Positions 45,863 through 54,648 of a DNA stretch of 64,000 bases are shown here, piece after piece. Both the position numbers and the translations under genes were made by a program. The notes under the pieces are model-generated. The model made no database searches, was not told the DNA's origin, and saw only the letters and a program-made list of their open reading frames with translations. Origin of the DNA: Sideroxyarcus sp045866275 (lineage in GTDB: Bacteria > Pseudomonadota > Gammaproteobacteria > Burkholderiales > Gallionellaceae). Location: contig BAAFRX010000008.1 of NCBI GenBank assembly GCA_045866275.1, forward strand, positions 22,803 to 86,802, written 5' to 3'. How positions within the stretch are numbered: the first letter of the stretch is position 1; each line of letters begins with the position of its first letter.

Positions 45863-45938
45863 TGGCGTCCCCTACGAGATTCGAACTCGTGTTATCGCCG
45901 TGAAAGGGCGGTGTCCTAGGCCTCTAGACGAAGGGGAC
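45863..45938 (-). tRNA. tRNA-Glu (anticodon UUC)
   Basis: A 76-nt tRNA with CCA. The acceptor GTCCCCT/AGGGGAC, the anticodon stem CGCCC and the loop TTTCACG give TTC. The D-arm CGTCTAGAGGCCTAGGACA is characteristic of tRNA-Glu. Confidence 0.96.
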
Positions 45939-45958
45939 TGCGGTGCTGCTTCTCTTTT

Positions 45959-46034
<76 letters not shown>

Positions 46035-46091
46035 GGGGTGCCCCGAAAAGAGCGCGCATTATAGTGATGGCCCCAGACCTTGTAAAGCGAG

Positions 46092-47498
46092 TCAGCCGGT
46101 TTTTTTCGCGAGGTTTCTTTCGATGCGTTGCAGCACCATTTCGCGCGTGAACAGCGCGACCAGCGCATCCACCGAGGGGGTATGCGTTTGCCCGGTGAGC
46201 ATCACGCGCAGGGGCATCGCCAGCTTGGGCATCTTCAATCCATGGGTGGCGAGGACTTCCTTGATGGTGGCGCCGATCGTTGCCGTTTCCCAGGTGACAG
46301 TGGCGAGGCGCTGGGCAAGGTCGCTCAAGGCGGGGATGGCCCCGGCAGAAAGTTGCGCATCGAGCAAAGCGGCATCCGGATGCAGATCGATATAAAAAAC
46401 TTCTGCCGCATCGGCAAGTTCGTTCAAGGTCGCAGACCGTTCTTTATACAAACCGACAATGGCGGAAAGATCCGGTGTTGCACCGGCTACGATGCCGCGT
46501 GCGACCAGGCGTGGGAGCACTTTTGCAGCCAGTTGCGCATTGTCGGTTTGCTTCATGTAATGGTTGTTCAGCCACTTCAGTTTTTCAGTATTGAATTGCG
46601 CGGCAGAAGGCGTGATGTGATCCAGATCGAACCACTCGCAGAATTGTGCGACAGAGAAAACCTCATCATCACCGTGCGACCAACCCAGGCGGGCGAGGTA
46701 GTTGATGACCGCTTCCGGCAGGTAACCATCGTCGTCGTACTGCATCACGCTCACTGCGCCGTGGCGCTTCGATAGCTTGGTGCCGTCGTCCCCCAGAATC
46801 ATCGACAAGTGGGCATATCTGGGCACGGTCGCACCCAATGCCTTGAGGATATTGATCTGGCGCGGCGTGTTGTTGACATGGTCGTCGCCGCGAATCACCT
46901 GGGTAATACCCATGTCCCAGTCGTCCACCACCACGCAGAAGTTATAGGTCGGCGTGCCGTCGGCGCGGGCGATGATGAGATCGTCCAGTTCGGCGTTGCT
47001 GAATTCGATAGGGCCCTTGACCAGATCCTTCCAGCCGACGACACCCTCGGTTGGATTTTTGAAACGCACCACGGGTTTGATCTCGGCGGGAACGGGCGGC
47101 AAAGTCTTGCCCGGCTCCGGGCGCCATGTTCCATCGTAACGCGGTTTTTCACCGCGCATCCGCTGTGCCTCGCGCATAGCATCCAACTCGGCCGGCGAGG
47201 TGTAGCAGTAATAGGCCTGACCCGTTGCCAGCATCTGCTGGATGACTTCCCTGTAGCGTGGCATGCGCTGCATCTGATAGAACGGACCCTCGTCGTAGTT
47301 CAGACCAAGCCAGTTCATGCCGTCCAGTATGGCTTGCACGGCTTCCGGCGTGGAACGTTCCAGATCGGTGTCTTCGATGCGCAGAATGAACGTGCCCCCG
47401 TGCTTGCGCGCATAGGCCCATGAAAAGAGTGCGGTACGGGCGCCGCCGATGTGCAGGTAACCGGTGGGGCTCGGAGCGAAACGGGTGCGGACAGTCAT
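46092..47498 (-). CDS. gltX: glutamate--tRNA ligase
   Basis: A 468-residue class I synthetase. FAPSPTGYLHIGGARTALFS holds the HIGH-like motif near residues 15-18. FILRIEDTDLERS and GLNYDEGPFYQM follow, and the KMSKS-like loop is DGTKLSKRHGA near residue 240. It lacks a long N-terminal Gln-specific insert, so it is GluRS (possibly non-discriminating for tRNA-Gln; no gatCAB is visible here). ATG 47498 begins MTVRTRFAPSPTG. The tRNA-Ala and tRNA-Glu genes lie just downstream on the same strand. Confidence 0.97.
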   Translation of the reverse strand: MTVRTRFAPSPTGYLHIGGARTALFSWAYARKHGGTFILRIEDTDLERSTPEAVQAILDGMNWLGLNYDEGPFYQMQRMPRYREVIQQMLATGQAYYCYTSPAELDAMREAQRMRGEKPRYDGTWRPEPGKTLPPVPAEIKPVVRFKNPTEGVVGWKDLVKGPIEFSNAELDDLIIARADGTPTYNFCVVVDDWDMGITQVIRGDDHVNNTPRQINILKALGATVPRYAHLSMILGDDGTKLSKRHGAVSVMQYDDDGYLPEAVINYLARLGWSHGDDEVFSVAQFCEWFDLDHITPSAAQFNTEKLKWLNNHYMKQTDNAQLAAKVLPRLVARGIVAGATPDLSAIVGLYKERSATLNELADAAEVFYIDLHPDAALLDAQLSAGAIPALSDLAQRLATVTWETATIGATIKEVLATHGLKMPKLAMPLRVMLTGQTHTPSVDALVALFTREMVLQRIERNLAKKTG

Positions 47499-47616
47499 GA
47501 TGTTTCCCTGAAGGTGAGGCTGGAAATGAGGGCGCGCATTTTACGCCAGATGCCGGGGCCGGATAAAACAAATTGACCCGCAATATGGCCCTGTGATTAA
47601 ATGCGCGCCCTCGATT

Positions 47617-47691
47617 GGGCGGTTAGCTCAGTGGTAGAGCACTGCCTTCACACGGCAGGGGTCACTGGTTCGAACCCAGTACCGCCCACCA
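47617..47691 (+). tRNA. tRNA-Val (anticodon CAC)
   Basis: A 75-nt tRNA with CCA. The acceptor is GGGCGGT/ACCGCCC, the D-arm is AGCTCAGTGGTAGAGC, and the anticodon stem CTGCC/GGCAG encloses TTCACAC, giving CAC. The T-arm is CTGGTTCGAACCCAG. Confidence 0.95.
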
Positions 47692-47704
47692 ATTGTGAAT
47701 CTTA

Positions 47705-47730
47705 AGCCTGCGCTTTGCGCGGGCTTTTTC
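47705..47730 (+). terminator. rho-independent terminator after tRNA-Val
   Basis: AGCCTGCGC, loop TTT, GCGCGGGCT form a 9-bp stem with one G-U pair, followed by TTTTTC. It lies 14 bases after the tRNA. Confidence 0.8.
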
Positions 47731-47989
47731 TTTTGCGCAGCCACCAGAGTGTTCGTGTCACTCCATTCAGTAGTTGTTGGCGGGGTGTCACTGCATTGCG
47801 TCCTGTCGTGCTTGAAACCCCTATCCAAACCTGCAGCATGATTGTGCAACACAACTGACTGCAAACTTTGACAAGGTTGCCACTGGATAAGGCCACCACT
47901 GGTTCGCCGGGGTCTTTCCTGCTACCATCGCGCCCTCGATAAATCTCCCAGGCGCATTGCGACCCCTGCGCCGGTAACATCCCTATTCA
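47731..47989. other. non-coding leader before hisS
   Basis: About 260 bp with no supported gene. The region includes a possible hisS promoter area but no clear hexamers, and no ribosome site better than a weak purine run before ATG 47990. Confidence 0.4.
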
Positions 47990-49261
47990 ATGAGCAATTC
48001 CCCTATGCAAGCCGTGCGCGGCATGAATGACATCCTGCCAGACGAGGCGGGACTTTGGCTGTGGTTCGAGGAGGTGGTGCGCGACTGGCTGGAAGGCTAC
48101 GGTTACCGCAATATCCGCATGCCGCTGCTGGAACAGACCGCCCTGTTCAAACGCGCCATCGGCGAGGTGACCGATATCGTCGAGAAGGAGATGTACAGCT
48201 TCGAGGACAGTCTCAACGGCGACCAGCTCACCCTGCGCCCGGAAGGGACGGCGTCCTGCGTGCGTGCCGCCTTGCAGCACAATCTGCTGTACAACGCGCC
48301 GCAGCGGCTGTGGTATGCGGGGCCGATGTTCCGCCACGAGCGCCCGCAGAAGGGGCGTTACCGCCAGTTCCATCAGATCGGGGTGGAGGCACTGGGCTTC
48401 GCCGGCCCGGACATCGATGCCGAGCAGATCGTGATGTGCGCGCGCCTGTGGAAGAGACTGGGCATTCGTGATGTGGGGCTGCAACTGAACAGTCTGGGCG
48501 ATGCGGCATCGCGCCAGCGCCATCGGGAAAAACTGATCGCCTATTTTGAACAGCACAAGGACGTTCTGGATGCCGACGCCCAGCGTCGCCTGTACAGCAA
48601 TCCGCTGCGCATCCTGGACAGCAAGAATCCGGCGATGCAGGAACTGGTGAACACTGCGCCGCAACTGATGAACGAGCTGGAAGGCGACGCAATCCGCCAT
48701 TTCGAGGCGGTGCAGTCGATCTTGCAACGGCACGGCATCGCCTTCGAGATCAACCCGCGCCTGGTGCGCGGGCTGGATTATTACAACCGCACGGTGTTCG
48801 AGTGGGTGACCACGCGTCTCGGTGCGCAGGGTACGATCTGCGCCGGCGGGCGTTTCGACGGCCTGATCGGGCAGATCGGCGGGAAGCCGGCGCCGGCCTG
48901 CGGCTTTGCGATGGGGATCGAGCGCTTGCTGGCGCTGCTGCAGGACGACGGCATGTCGCCGCCGGCGGCGGCGCTGCACGTGTATCTGGTGCATCAGGGT
49001 GAGGCGGCGGATGCGCTGGCCAGCGGGGTGGCGGAAACATTGCGCGATGCCGGCTTGAAGGTGGCGCTGCATTGCGGCGGCGGCAGTTTCAAGGCGCAGA
49101 TGAAAAAGGCGGATGGCAGCGGTGCGGCCTGTGCCGTCATCATCGGCGACGATGAGGCCGTGGCGCACACGGCGACGCTCAAGCCATTGCGCGGGGGCGG
49201 CGAACAGCAGCGCGTGGCGGTGGCGGAATTGCCGCAACGGATTGGTGAATTGATCAAGTAA
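47990..49261 (+). CDS. hisS: histidine--tRNA ligase
   Basis: The 423-residue class II synthetase has the family start MQAVRGMNDILPDEAGLW. Motif 2 lies in LTLRPEGTASCVRAAL and MFRHERPQKGRYRQFHQIGV. The histidine-specific loops are LVRGLDYYNRTVFEW and GTICAGGRFDGLIGQIGGK. Motif 3 is ACGFAMGIERLLALL. A C-terminal anticodon-binding domain follows. ATG 47990 is taken; ATG 48005, which gives MQAVRG directly, is also possible. It leads the hisS-yfgM-bamB-der run. Confidence 0.97.
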   Translation: MSNSPMQAVRGMNDILPDEAGLWLWFEEVVRDWLEGYGYRNIRMPLLEQTALFKRAIGEVTDIVEKEMYSFEDSLNGDQLTLRPEGTASCVRAALQHNLLYNAPQRLWYAGPMFRHERPQKGRYRQFHQIGVEALGFAGPDIDAEQIVMCARLWKRLGIRDVGLQLNSLGDAASRQRHREKLIAYFEQHKDVLDADAQRRLYSNPLRILDSKNPAMQELVNTAPQLMNELEGDAIRHFEAVQSILQRHGIAFEINPRLVRGLDYYNRTVFEWVTTRLGAQGTICAGGRFDGLIGQIGGKPAPACGFAMGIERLLALLQDDGMSPPAAALHVYLVHQGEAADALASGVAETLRDAGLKVALHCGGGSFKAQMKKADGSGAACAVIIGDDEAVAHTATLKPLRGGGEQQRVAVAELPQRIGELIK

Positions 49262-49272
49262 GGGAAACTGAA

Positions 49273-49911
49273 ATGTCGGAATTGGATTTGCATGAGCAGG
49301 AACAGGTCGATGCCTTCAAGGCCTGGTGGAAGGAAAACGGCAACTGGGTGATCGGTCTGGTGTTGGTGGGCGCGCTTGCCTTTGCCGGCAATCAGTTCTG
49401 GCGCAACCACCAGGCGAGCCAGGCGGCGGAGGCGGCCAAGCTGTACGGCGAAGTGCTGCAGCAGGCCGAAAGCCGCGATGCCCAGCGCATCGGCGATGCG
49501 GCGGCTGCGCTGGCGAGCCGTTATGGCGGCAGTGCCTATGCCCCGCGCGCCCAGTTGCTGGCCGCGCAGGCCAGTTTGCAGGCGCGCGACCTGGCGCGGG
49601 CGAAGGGACAATTGCAGTGGGTGATCGAGCATGCAGACGAGGCCGCCCTGCAACATGCCGCGCGGCTGAAGCTGGCCAGCATTCTGCTGGACGAGCGGCA
49701 GTACGACGCCGCATTGCAGCAACTCGACAGCAAGCATCCTGCCTCTTTCGAGGGGCTGTATGCCGACCTCAAGGGCGATGTCCTGCTGGCGATGGGCAGG
49801 AAAGCGGAGGCGCGCGCCGCCTATCATTTGGCGCTGGACAAGACCGGTGCGCAAAGTGCGTATCGCAATCTGCTCCAGCTCAAGCTGGACGGGCTGGGTA
49901 GCACACAATGA
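49273..49911 (+). CDS. yfgM: YfgM-like TPR membrane protein
   Basis: The 212-residue inner-membrane protein starts SELDLHEQEQVDAFKAWWKE and has one membrane helix (about residues 25-43). The rest is a periplasmic helical part with TPR-like repeats rich in Ala and Leu. E. coli YfgM works with PpiD at the Sec translocon. The gene order hisS-yfgM-bamB-der is conserved across beta- and gammaproteobacteria, which strengthens the call. The stop overlaps the bamB start by 4 bp. Confidence 0.92.
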   Translation: MSELDLHEQEQVDAFKAWWKENGNWVIGLVLVGALAFAGNQFWRNHQASQAAEAAKLYGEVLQQAESRDAQRIGDAAAALASRYGGSAYAPRAQLLAAQASLQARDLARAKGQLQWVIEHADEAALQHAARLKLASILLDERQYDAALQQLDSKHPASFEGLYADLKGDVLLAMGRKAEARAAYHLALDKTGAQSAYRNLLQLKLDGLGSTQ

Positions 49912-51035
49912 ATTTTTTCCGTTTCTGCGGCCTTGCCGCGCTGCTGTTGCTGAATGGGTGCGGCAGTGGGAAAGCTGCACTCAAGCCGGCGGAATTGCTC
50001 AAGTTCGAGCCGACGGCGCGCCTCGAGGTGCGCTGGCAACAGAGTGTCGGCGATGCCGGATTCAACGTCCTGACTCCCGGAGTAACGCGCGAAGCCGTGT
50101 TTGCCGCCAGCGCCCGGTATCTGTATCGCTTCGAGCGCGATAGCGGCAAGCAGGTGTGGCGCAGCGAGCCCGGATTTACCGTTTCCGGCGGGGTCGGTGC
50201 GGGCGAGGGGCTGGTGCTGGTGGGCGGCGACAAGGGTGAAGTGGCCGCCTTCGATGAGGCGGGCGGGAAACTGCGCTGGCAGGCGAAAGTGTCCAGCGAA
50301 GTGTTGAGCGCGCCGCAAGTCTCGGCGGGGGTCGTCGTGGTGCGCTCCGGCAACGGTCGTATTGCCGGTCTGAATGCGCTGACCGGGGAACGCCTGTGGC
50401 TGTATGAGCGCGCCACGCCGGCACTGATCGTGCGCAATCATGCCGGTGTCGTCATTCGCAACGGCATGGTGTATGCGGGTTTCGCGGCGGGCAGGGTGGC
50501 GGCGATCGGCCTCACCAAGGGCGTGGTGATCTGGGAAGCCGCCGTGTCGCAGCCGCGCGGCAATACCGAGCTCGAGCGCATCAGCGACATTACCAGCCTG
50601 CCGGTGGTGGACGATGCGCAACTGTGCGCTGTCGCCTTCCAGGGGCGGCTGGTCTGTTTCGATGCGATCCGCGGCAATCCGCTGTGGACGCGCGATTTTT
50701 CCAGCGACAAGGGGTTGGCCCTGTTTGGCGCGAACCTGTATCTGACCGATGCCGATGGCACACTGTACGCGCTGGATAAAAGCACCGGTGCCACGCTGTG
50801 GAAAAACGGGCAACTGGCCCGGCGCGGCGTCACTGCGCCCTATCCTTTCGACAGCTACCTGCTGGCCGGGGATTTCGAGGGTTACCTGCATTTGTTCAGC
50901 GCGGGCGATGGCAGTCTTGCGGCGCGCCGCAAGACCGACGGCAGTGCCATTCTGGCTGCGCCGAGCCTGCTCGGCGACGGCGCGCTGGTGCAGACCCGTG
51001 ACGGTCAGCTGCTTTCAGTCAGGGTCAGCCGCTGA
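49908..51035 (+). CDS. bamB: outer-membrane assembly lipoprotein BamB
   Basis: A 375-residue lipoprotein. The signal peptide ends in a lipobox-like LLNGC (Cys near residue 18), so it should be anchored in the outer membrane. The body is an eight-bladed PQQ-like beta-propeller. Repeats of the type ALFAxxxGxLYALDKxTGxxLWK are visible several times, for example AVFAASARYLYRFERDSGKQ and LYLTDADGTLYALDKSTGA. BamB helps the BAM complex insert beta-barrel proteins. It overlaps yfgM by 4 bp and der by 1 bp. Confidence 0.95.
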   Translation: MNFFRFCGLAALLLLNGCGSGKAALKPAELLKFEPTARLEVRWQQSVGDAGFNVLTPGVTREAVFAASARYLYRFERDSGKQVWRSEPGFTVSGGVGAGEGLVLVGGDKGEVAAFDEAGGKLRWQAKVSSEVLSAPQVSAGVVVVRSGNGRIAGLNALTGERLWLYERATPALIVRNHAGVVIRNGMVYAGFAAGRVAAIGLTKGVVIWEAAVSQPRGNTELERISDITSLPVVDDAQLCAVAFQGRLVCFDAIRGNPLWTRDFSSDKGLALFGANLYLTDADGTLYALDKSTGATLWKNGQLARRGVTAPYPFDSYLLAGDFEGYLHLFSAGDGSLAARRKTDGSAILAAPSLLGDGALVQTRDGQLLSVRVSR

Positions 51036-52435
51036 TGTTGCCCACACTCGTTCTGGTCGGTCGTCCCAACGTGGGCAAATCCACACTGTTCAACCGCCTC
51101 ACGCGCAGCCGCGATGCGTTGGTGGCCGATCAGCCGGGGTTGACCCGCGACCGCCATTACGGGCGCGGCCGGGTCGGCGAGCGTCCTTTTCTGGTGGTGG
51201 ATACCGGCGGTCTGGAGCCGGTTGTCCGGGAAGGCATCCTGCATGAAATGGCGAAACAGACGCGGCAGGCGGTGGATGAAGCCGACCTGGTGTTGTTCAT
51301 CGTGGACGGGCGCGATGGCCTGACGCCGCACGACCGCATCATCGCGACGCAGTTGCGCAAGAGCGGGCGCCCGCTGTTGCTGCTGGTGAACAAGGCAGAA
51401 GGGATGCAGCGCGCGCGGGTGACCGCAGAATTCCACGAGCTGGGTCTGGGCGAACCGCTCCCCATTTCTTCGGCGCACGGCGAAAACGTCGCCGAGATGA
51501 TCGAGCTGGCGCTGGATGAACTGCCTGCCGCCGAGTTTGGCGAGGAAGCGAAAACCGATCATCCCAAACTGGCCATCGTCGGCCGCCCCAACGTCGGCAA
51601 ATCCACGCTGGTCAACGCCATCCTCGGCGAAGAGCGTGTCATCGCCTTCGACCAGCCCGGCACCACGCGCGATTCCATCTACATCGATTTCGAGCGGGGG
51701 GAGCGGCACTACACCATCATCGACACCGCCGGCGTGCGCCGCCGCGGCAGGATCGACGAGGCGATCGAAAAGTTTTCCGTGGTCAAGACCCTGCAAGCCA
51801 TTGAGGATGCGAACGTAGTGGTGCTGGTGGTCGATGCGCGCGACCAGATCACCGAACAGGATGCCCACCTTGCGGACTTCGTGCTGCAGGCCGGCCGCGC
51901 CCTGGTGCTGGCGGTGAACAAATGGGACGGGCTGGACGAATACAAGCGCGATACCGCGAAGCGCGATATCGAGCGCAAGCTGCATTTTTTGAGTTTTGCC
52001 AAGCATCATTTCATCTCGGCGCTGAACGGCACCGGGGTTGACGCGCTGCTGAAATCGGTGAACCAGGCCTATGCGGCGGCGATGGCCAAGCTGCCCACGC
52101 CGCAGCTGACCCGTGTCCTGCTGGCAGCCGTCGAGAAACAGGCGCCGCCGCGCGGCGGCATCTTCCGCCCCAAGATGCGCTATGCCCACCAGGGCGGTAG
52201 CAATCCGCCGCTGATCATCGTGCACGGCAGTGCGCTCGACAAGGTGCCAGCCAGCTACCAGCGCTATCTGGAGAAGTGTTTCAGCGACGCGTTCAAGCTG
52301 CAAGGCACGCCGTTGCGAATCGAATTCAAATCCGGCAAGAACCCCTTCGCCGACAAGGCGCCGCGCCCGTTGACCGAGAGCGAGGAGCGCGCCGCCCATC
52401 GCGCACGGATTCGCGGCAGACGGCTGTACGGCTAG
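51035..52435 (+). CDS. der: ribosome biogenesis GTPase Der (EngA)
   Basis: A 466-residue protein with two tandem GTPase domains. The first has GRPNVGKSTLFNRL near residue 9, DTGGLE and NKAEG. The second has GRPNVGKSTLVNAI near residue 185, DTAGVRRRGRI and NKWDGLD. A KH-like C-terminal domain (GTPLRIEFKSGKNPF) follows. It acts in 50S subunit assembly. ATG 51035 shares one base with the bamB stop. It ends the plus-strand run; the flagellar operon converges on it. Confidence 0.97.
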   Translation: MLPTLVLVGRPNVGKSTLFNRLTRSRDALVADQPGLTRDRHYGRGRVGERPFLVVDTGGLEPVVREGILHEMAKQTRQAVDEADLVLFIVDGRDGLTPHDRIIATQLRKSGRPLLLLVNKAEGMQRARVTAEFHELGLGEPLPISSAHGENVAEMIELALDELPAAEFGEEAKTDHPKLAIVGRPNVGKSTLVNAILGEERVIAFDQPGTTRDSIYIDFERGERHYTIIDTAGVRRRGRIDEAIEKFSVVKTLQAIEDANVVVLVVDARDQITEQDAHLADFVLQAGRALVLAVNKWDGLDEYKRDTAKRDIERKLHFLSFAKHHFISALNGTGVDALLKSVNQAYAAAMAKLPTPQLTRVLLAAVEKQAPPRGGIFRPKMRYAHQGGSNPPLIIVHGSALDKVPASYQRYLEKCFSDAFKLQGTPLRIEFKSGKNPFADKAPRPLTESEERAAHRARIRGRRLYG

Positions 52436-52474
52436 TGTAGTGCTGCACTCTTAACGATACTTATTGCAAACCTT

Positions 52475-52522
52475 TGTGGGTCGGACTTCAGTCCGACATG
52501 TCGGGTTAAAACACGACCCACA
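52475..52522. repeat. palindromic repeat after der (same family as 17125)
   Basis: TGTGGGTCGGACTTCAGTCC opens and CACGACCCACA closes a 48-bp unit; the second hairpin has one arm mismatch (GTCGGGTTAAAACACGAC). A related shorter hairpin, TTCGGACATAAGTCCGAA, lies at 52604-52621. No gene is seen in the 290-bp der-fliR gap. Confidence 0.88.
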
Positions 52523-52725
52523 AGGGCTTCCCGCACCTTGGCATAAGTTCCAGATAGCGTGCAACACTACACTGGCTCCTAAATTCAGCGCGTTGCTTTT
52601 TAATTCGGACATAAGTCCGAACGTTGGTGTCGTGTTGTTTGGATTGGATTGGGTGATCGATTGCAAGGTGTGTTGTGTGCGCGCTTTTGATCGAACTCAA
52701 ATCAAAATTCCAGGTTTCCATCCTG

Positions 52726-53514
52726 CTAAAAACCACCCAGCTGCAGCATAAAGCGCCCCACGGTTTCGAGCGCCTGCTGGAAAGCGTGATTCAGCAAGGG
52801 GGCAATGTACGGAACCACCAGTGCCAGTGCGCCAAAACCGACCGCCAGCGTGATTGGGAAACCGACCGCAAAGATGTTCAGTTGGGGCGCGCTGCGGGTG
52901 AGGATACCCAGCGCCAGATTGGTGGCAAGCAAGGCGGCGATCAGGGGGAGCGACAGTTGCAGTGCAAAGGCAAACAGGCTGCCTCCCCATTCCGCCACCG
53001 TCAGGAAGGCGCCCGCCGCCAGCGGCGAATCGCCGATCGGGAAAGCCTGGAAGCTGTCCGCCAATGCCGCCAGCATAGTCAGGTGCAAGTCCAGCGCCAC
53101 GAATGAAAGCGCCACCAGGATGCCGAGGAATTGCGCGATGATCGGGGTGAATGTGGCATTGGTCGGGTCGAAGAAATTGGCGAATCCCAGGCCCATCTGC
53201 ATCCCGGCGATATCGCCCGCCATCTCGATCGCCGAAAAGATCAGACGGATGGAAAATCCCATCATCAGACCCGCCACGATCTGTTGGCCCAGCACGAACA
53301 ATCCCCGTGCCGAGGCCGGGTCGGGCAGCGGGGCGGCAGGGAGTGTCGGCGCGATGACGAGCGTCAACACGAACGCCAGGCCGATCTTGACCCGCGCCGG
53401 AACTTGCCGGTTCCCGAGCAAAGGCGAACTGGCGATCAGCGCCAGGATGCGCGCCAGCGGATAGATCAGCGTGGCCAGCCAGGCCGTGAGTTGGGTGCTG
53501 GTGAAACTGATCAT
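52726..53514 (-). CDS. fliR: flagellar export protein FliR
   Basis: A 262-residue polytopic membrane protein of the FliR/SctT family with about six helices. Conserved parts are VPARVKIGLAFVLTLVIAP, VAGLMMGFSIRLIFSAIEMAGDIAGMQMGLGFANFFDP and LLATNLALGILTRSAPQLNIFAVGFP. It belongs to the export gate with FliP and FliQ. It is the last gene of the minus-strand run in this window and starts 4 bp after fliQ. Confidence 0.97.
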   Translation of the reverse strand: MISFTSTQLTAWLATLIYPLARILALIASSPLLGNRQVPARVKIGLAFVLTLVIAPTLPAAPLPDPASARGLFVLGQQIVAGLMMGFSIRLIFSAIEMAGDIAGMQMGLGFANFFDPTNATFTPIIAQFLGILVALSFVALDLHLTMLAALADSFQAFPIGDSPLAAGAFLTVAEWGGSLFAFALQLSLPLIAALLATNLALGILTRSAPQLNIFAVGFPITLAVGFGALALVVPYIAPLLNHAFQQALETVGRFMLQLGGF

Positions 53515-53518
53515 GCCC

Positions 53519-53788
53519 TTACCCCACCAGGAAAGGGATGCTGCCGTACAGACGGGTCATGTAATCGAGCAGGAGGCCAACCATCCAGTGTCCGGCGAAC
53601 AGCAGCGCGATGAAGATGCCGAACAGTTTCGGGATGAAGGACAGCGTCATCTCGTTGATCTGGGTCGCCGCCTGGAACACGCTGACCGCAAGACCGATGA
53701 CCAGGGCAGTCAGCAGCATCGGGGCGGCGACCAGCAAGGTCAGTTCGACCGCCTGCTGGCCGATGGTCATCACGGTTTCCGGGGTCAT
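53519..53788 (-). CDS. fliQ: flagellar export protein FliQ
   Basis: An 89-residue two-helix membrane protein (TPETVMTIGQQAVELTLLVA, then LVIGLAVSVFQAATQINEMT and a second helix). The QAATQINE motif between the helices is the family hallmark. Several copies form part of the FliPQR export gate. It lies between fliP and fliR with small gaps. Confidence 0.96.
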   Translation of the reverse strand: MTPETVMTIGQQAVELTLLVAAPMLLTALVIGLAVSVFQAATQINEMTLSFIPKLFGIFIALLFAGHWMVGLLLDYMTRLYGSIPFLVG

Positions 53789-53805
53789 ATCGCCTCCTTG
53801 AATTC

Positions 53806-54648
53806 TTAGGTATAGAAACTCTGCACCAGCGAGCCGATCAGCAGGTGCCAGCCATCGGCCAGCACGAACAGCATGATCTTGAACGGCAGCGAGATGAGGG
53901 CGGGCGACACCATCATCATCCCCATCGACATCAGCACGCTGGCCACCACCATATCGATGATGAGGAACGGGATGAAGATCACGAAGCCGATCTGGAAGGC
54001 CGTTTTGAGTTCGCTGGTGACATATGCCGGGACCAGAATAGGCAGCGGCACTTCTTCCGGGCTCTGCAAGGCTTCGCTGTTGCTGATGCGCACGAACAGT
54101 TCGAGGTCGGGTTCACGGGTCTGGCGCAACATGAAGGTCTTGAGCGGCGCGCTGCCATTGTCGTAGGCCTGCTGTAGCGAGATTTTGTTTTCGCTATAGG
54201 GCAGCCAGGCATCGCTGTAGATCTTGTCGAATACCGGCGCCATCACAAAGAAGGTGAGGAACAGCGCCAATCCGACCAGCACCTGGTTGGGCGGAGAGGA
54301 GGGTGTGCCGATTGCCGAGCGCAACAGCGAGAGCACGATGATGATGCGGGTGAAACCGGTCATCATCAGCAGGATGGCCGGCAGGAAGGTCAGCGCCGAG
54401 ATGAGGATCAGGGTTTGCAGACTGAAGGTGTAAGTCTGGCCGCCCCCGGCGGCCGGTGTGCTGGTCAGCGCGAGCAGCCCGCTTTCGGCGGCTTGCGCGG
54501 GTATGGAGAGCGCAAACAGAGACAAAACAATCAGCCACGGATGAGCACGGATAACCACGGATGAAAACCGCTTGAACCATGCATAATACACAGCAGCGTT
54601 TATTCGTGGCCGGGACGCTTCCGGGTTCATGTGCATTGCGCTACGCAT
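53806..54648 (-). CDS. fliP: flagellar export protein FliP
   Basis: The 280-residue protein is a FliP/SctR gate subunit. The mature part shows SLQTLILISALTFLPAILLM, MTGFTRIIIVLSLLRSAIGT, PPNQVLVGLALFLTFFVMAP, FMLRQTREPDLELFV and IGFVIFIPFLIIDMVVASVL. The signal peptide (WLIVLSLFALSIPAQA) is preceded by about 35 extra residues. Part of these (FSSVVIRAHPWL) is encoded by a CACGGATGA-type repeat. The start at 54648 overlaps fliO by 8 bp; ATGs at 54636 and 54630 are alternatives. The signal sequence would then be internal, which may delay or weaken targeting. Confidence 0.95.
   Translation of the reverse strand: MRSAMHMNPEASRPRINAAVYYAWFKRFSSVVIRAHPWLIVLSLFALSIPAQAAESGLLALTSTPAAGGGQTYTFSLQTLILISALTFLPAILLMMTGFTRIIIVLSLLRSAIGTPSSPPNQVLVGLALFLTFFVMAPVFDKIYSDAWLPYSENKISLQQAYDNGSAPLKTFMLRQTREPDLELFVRISNSEALQSPEEVPLPILVPAYVTSELKTAFQIGFVIFIPFLIIDMVVASVLMSMGMMMVSPALISLPFKIMLFVLADGWHLLIGSLVQSFYT
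54535..54567. repeat. CACGGATGA-type repeat in the fliP signal region
   Basis: CCACGGATGAGCACGGATAA and CCACGGATGAAAA place three near-copies of CACGGATGA in tandem. On the coding strand they read FSSVVIRAHPWL just ahead of the hydrophobic core of the FliP signal peptide. Confidence 0.75.

Noticed and set aside
47628..47864. Minus-strand frame ending YWVRTSDPCRVKAVLYH
   Set aside because: It is the antisense translation of tRNA-Val, a well-known spurious database peptide.
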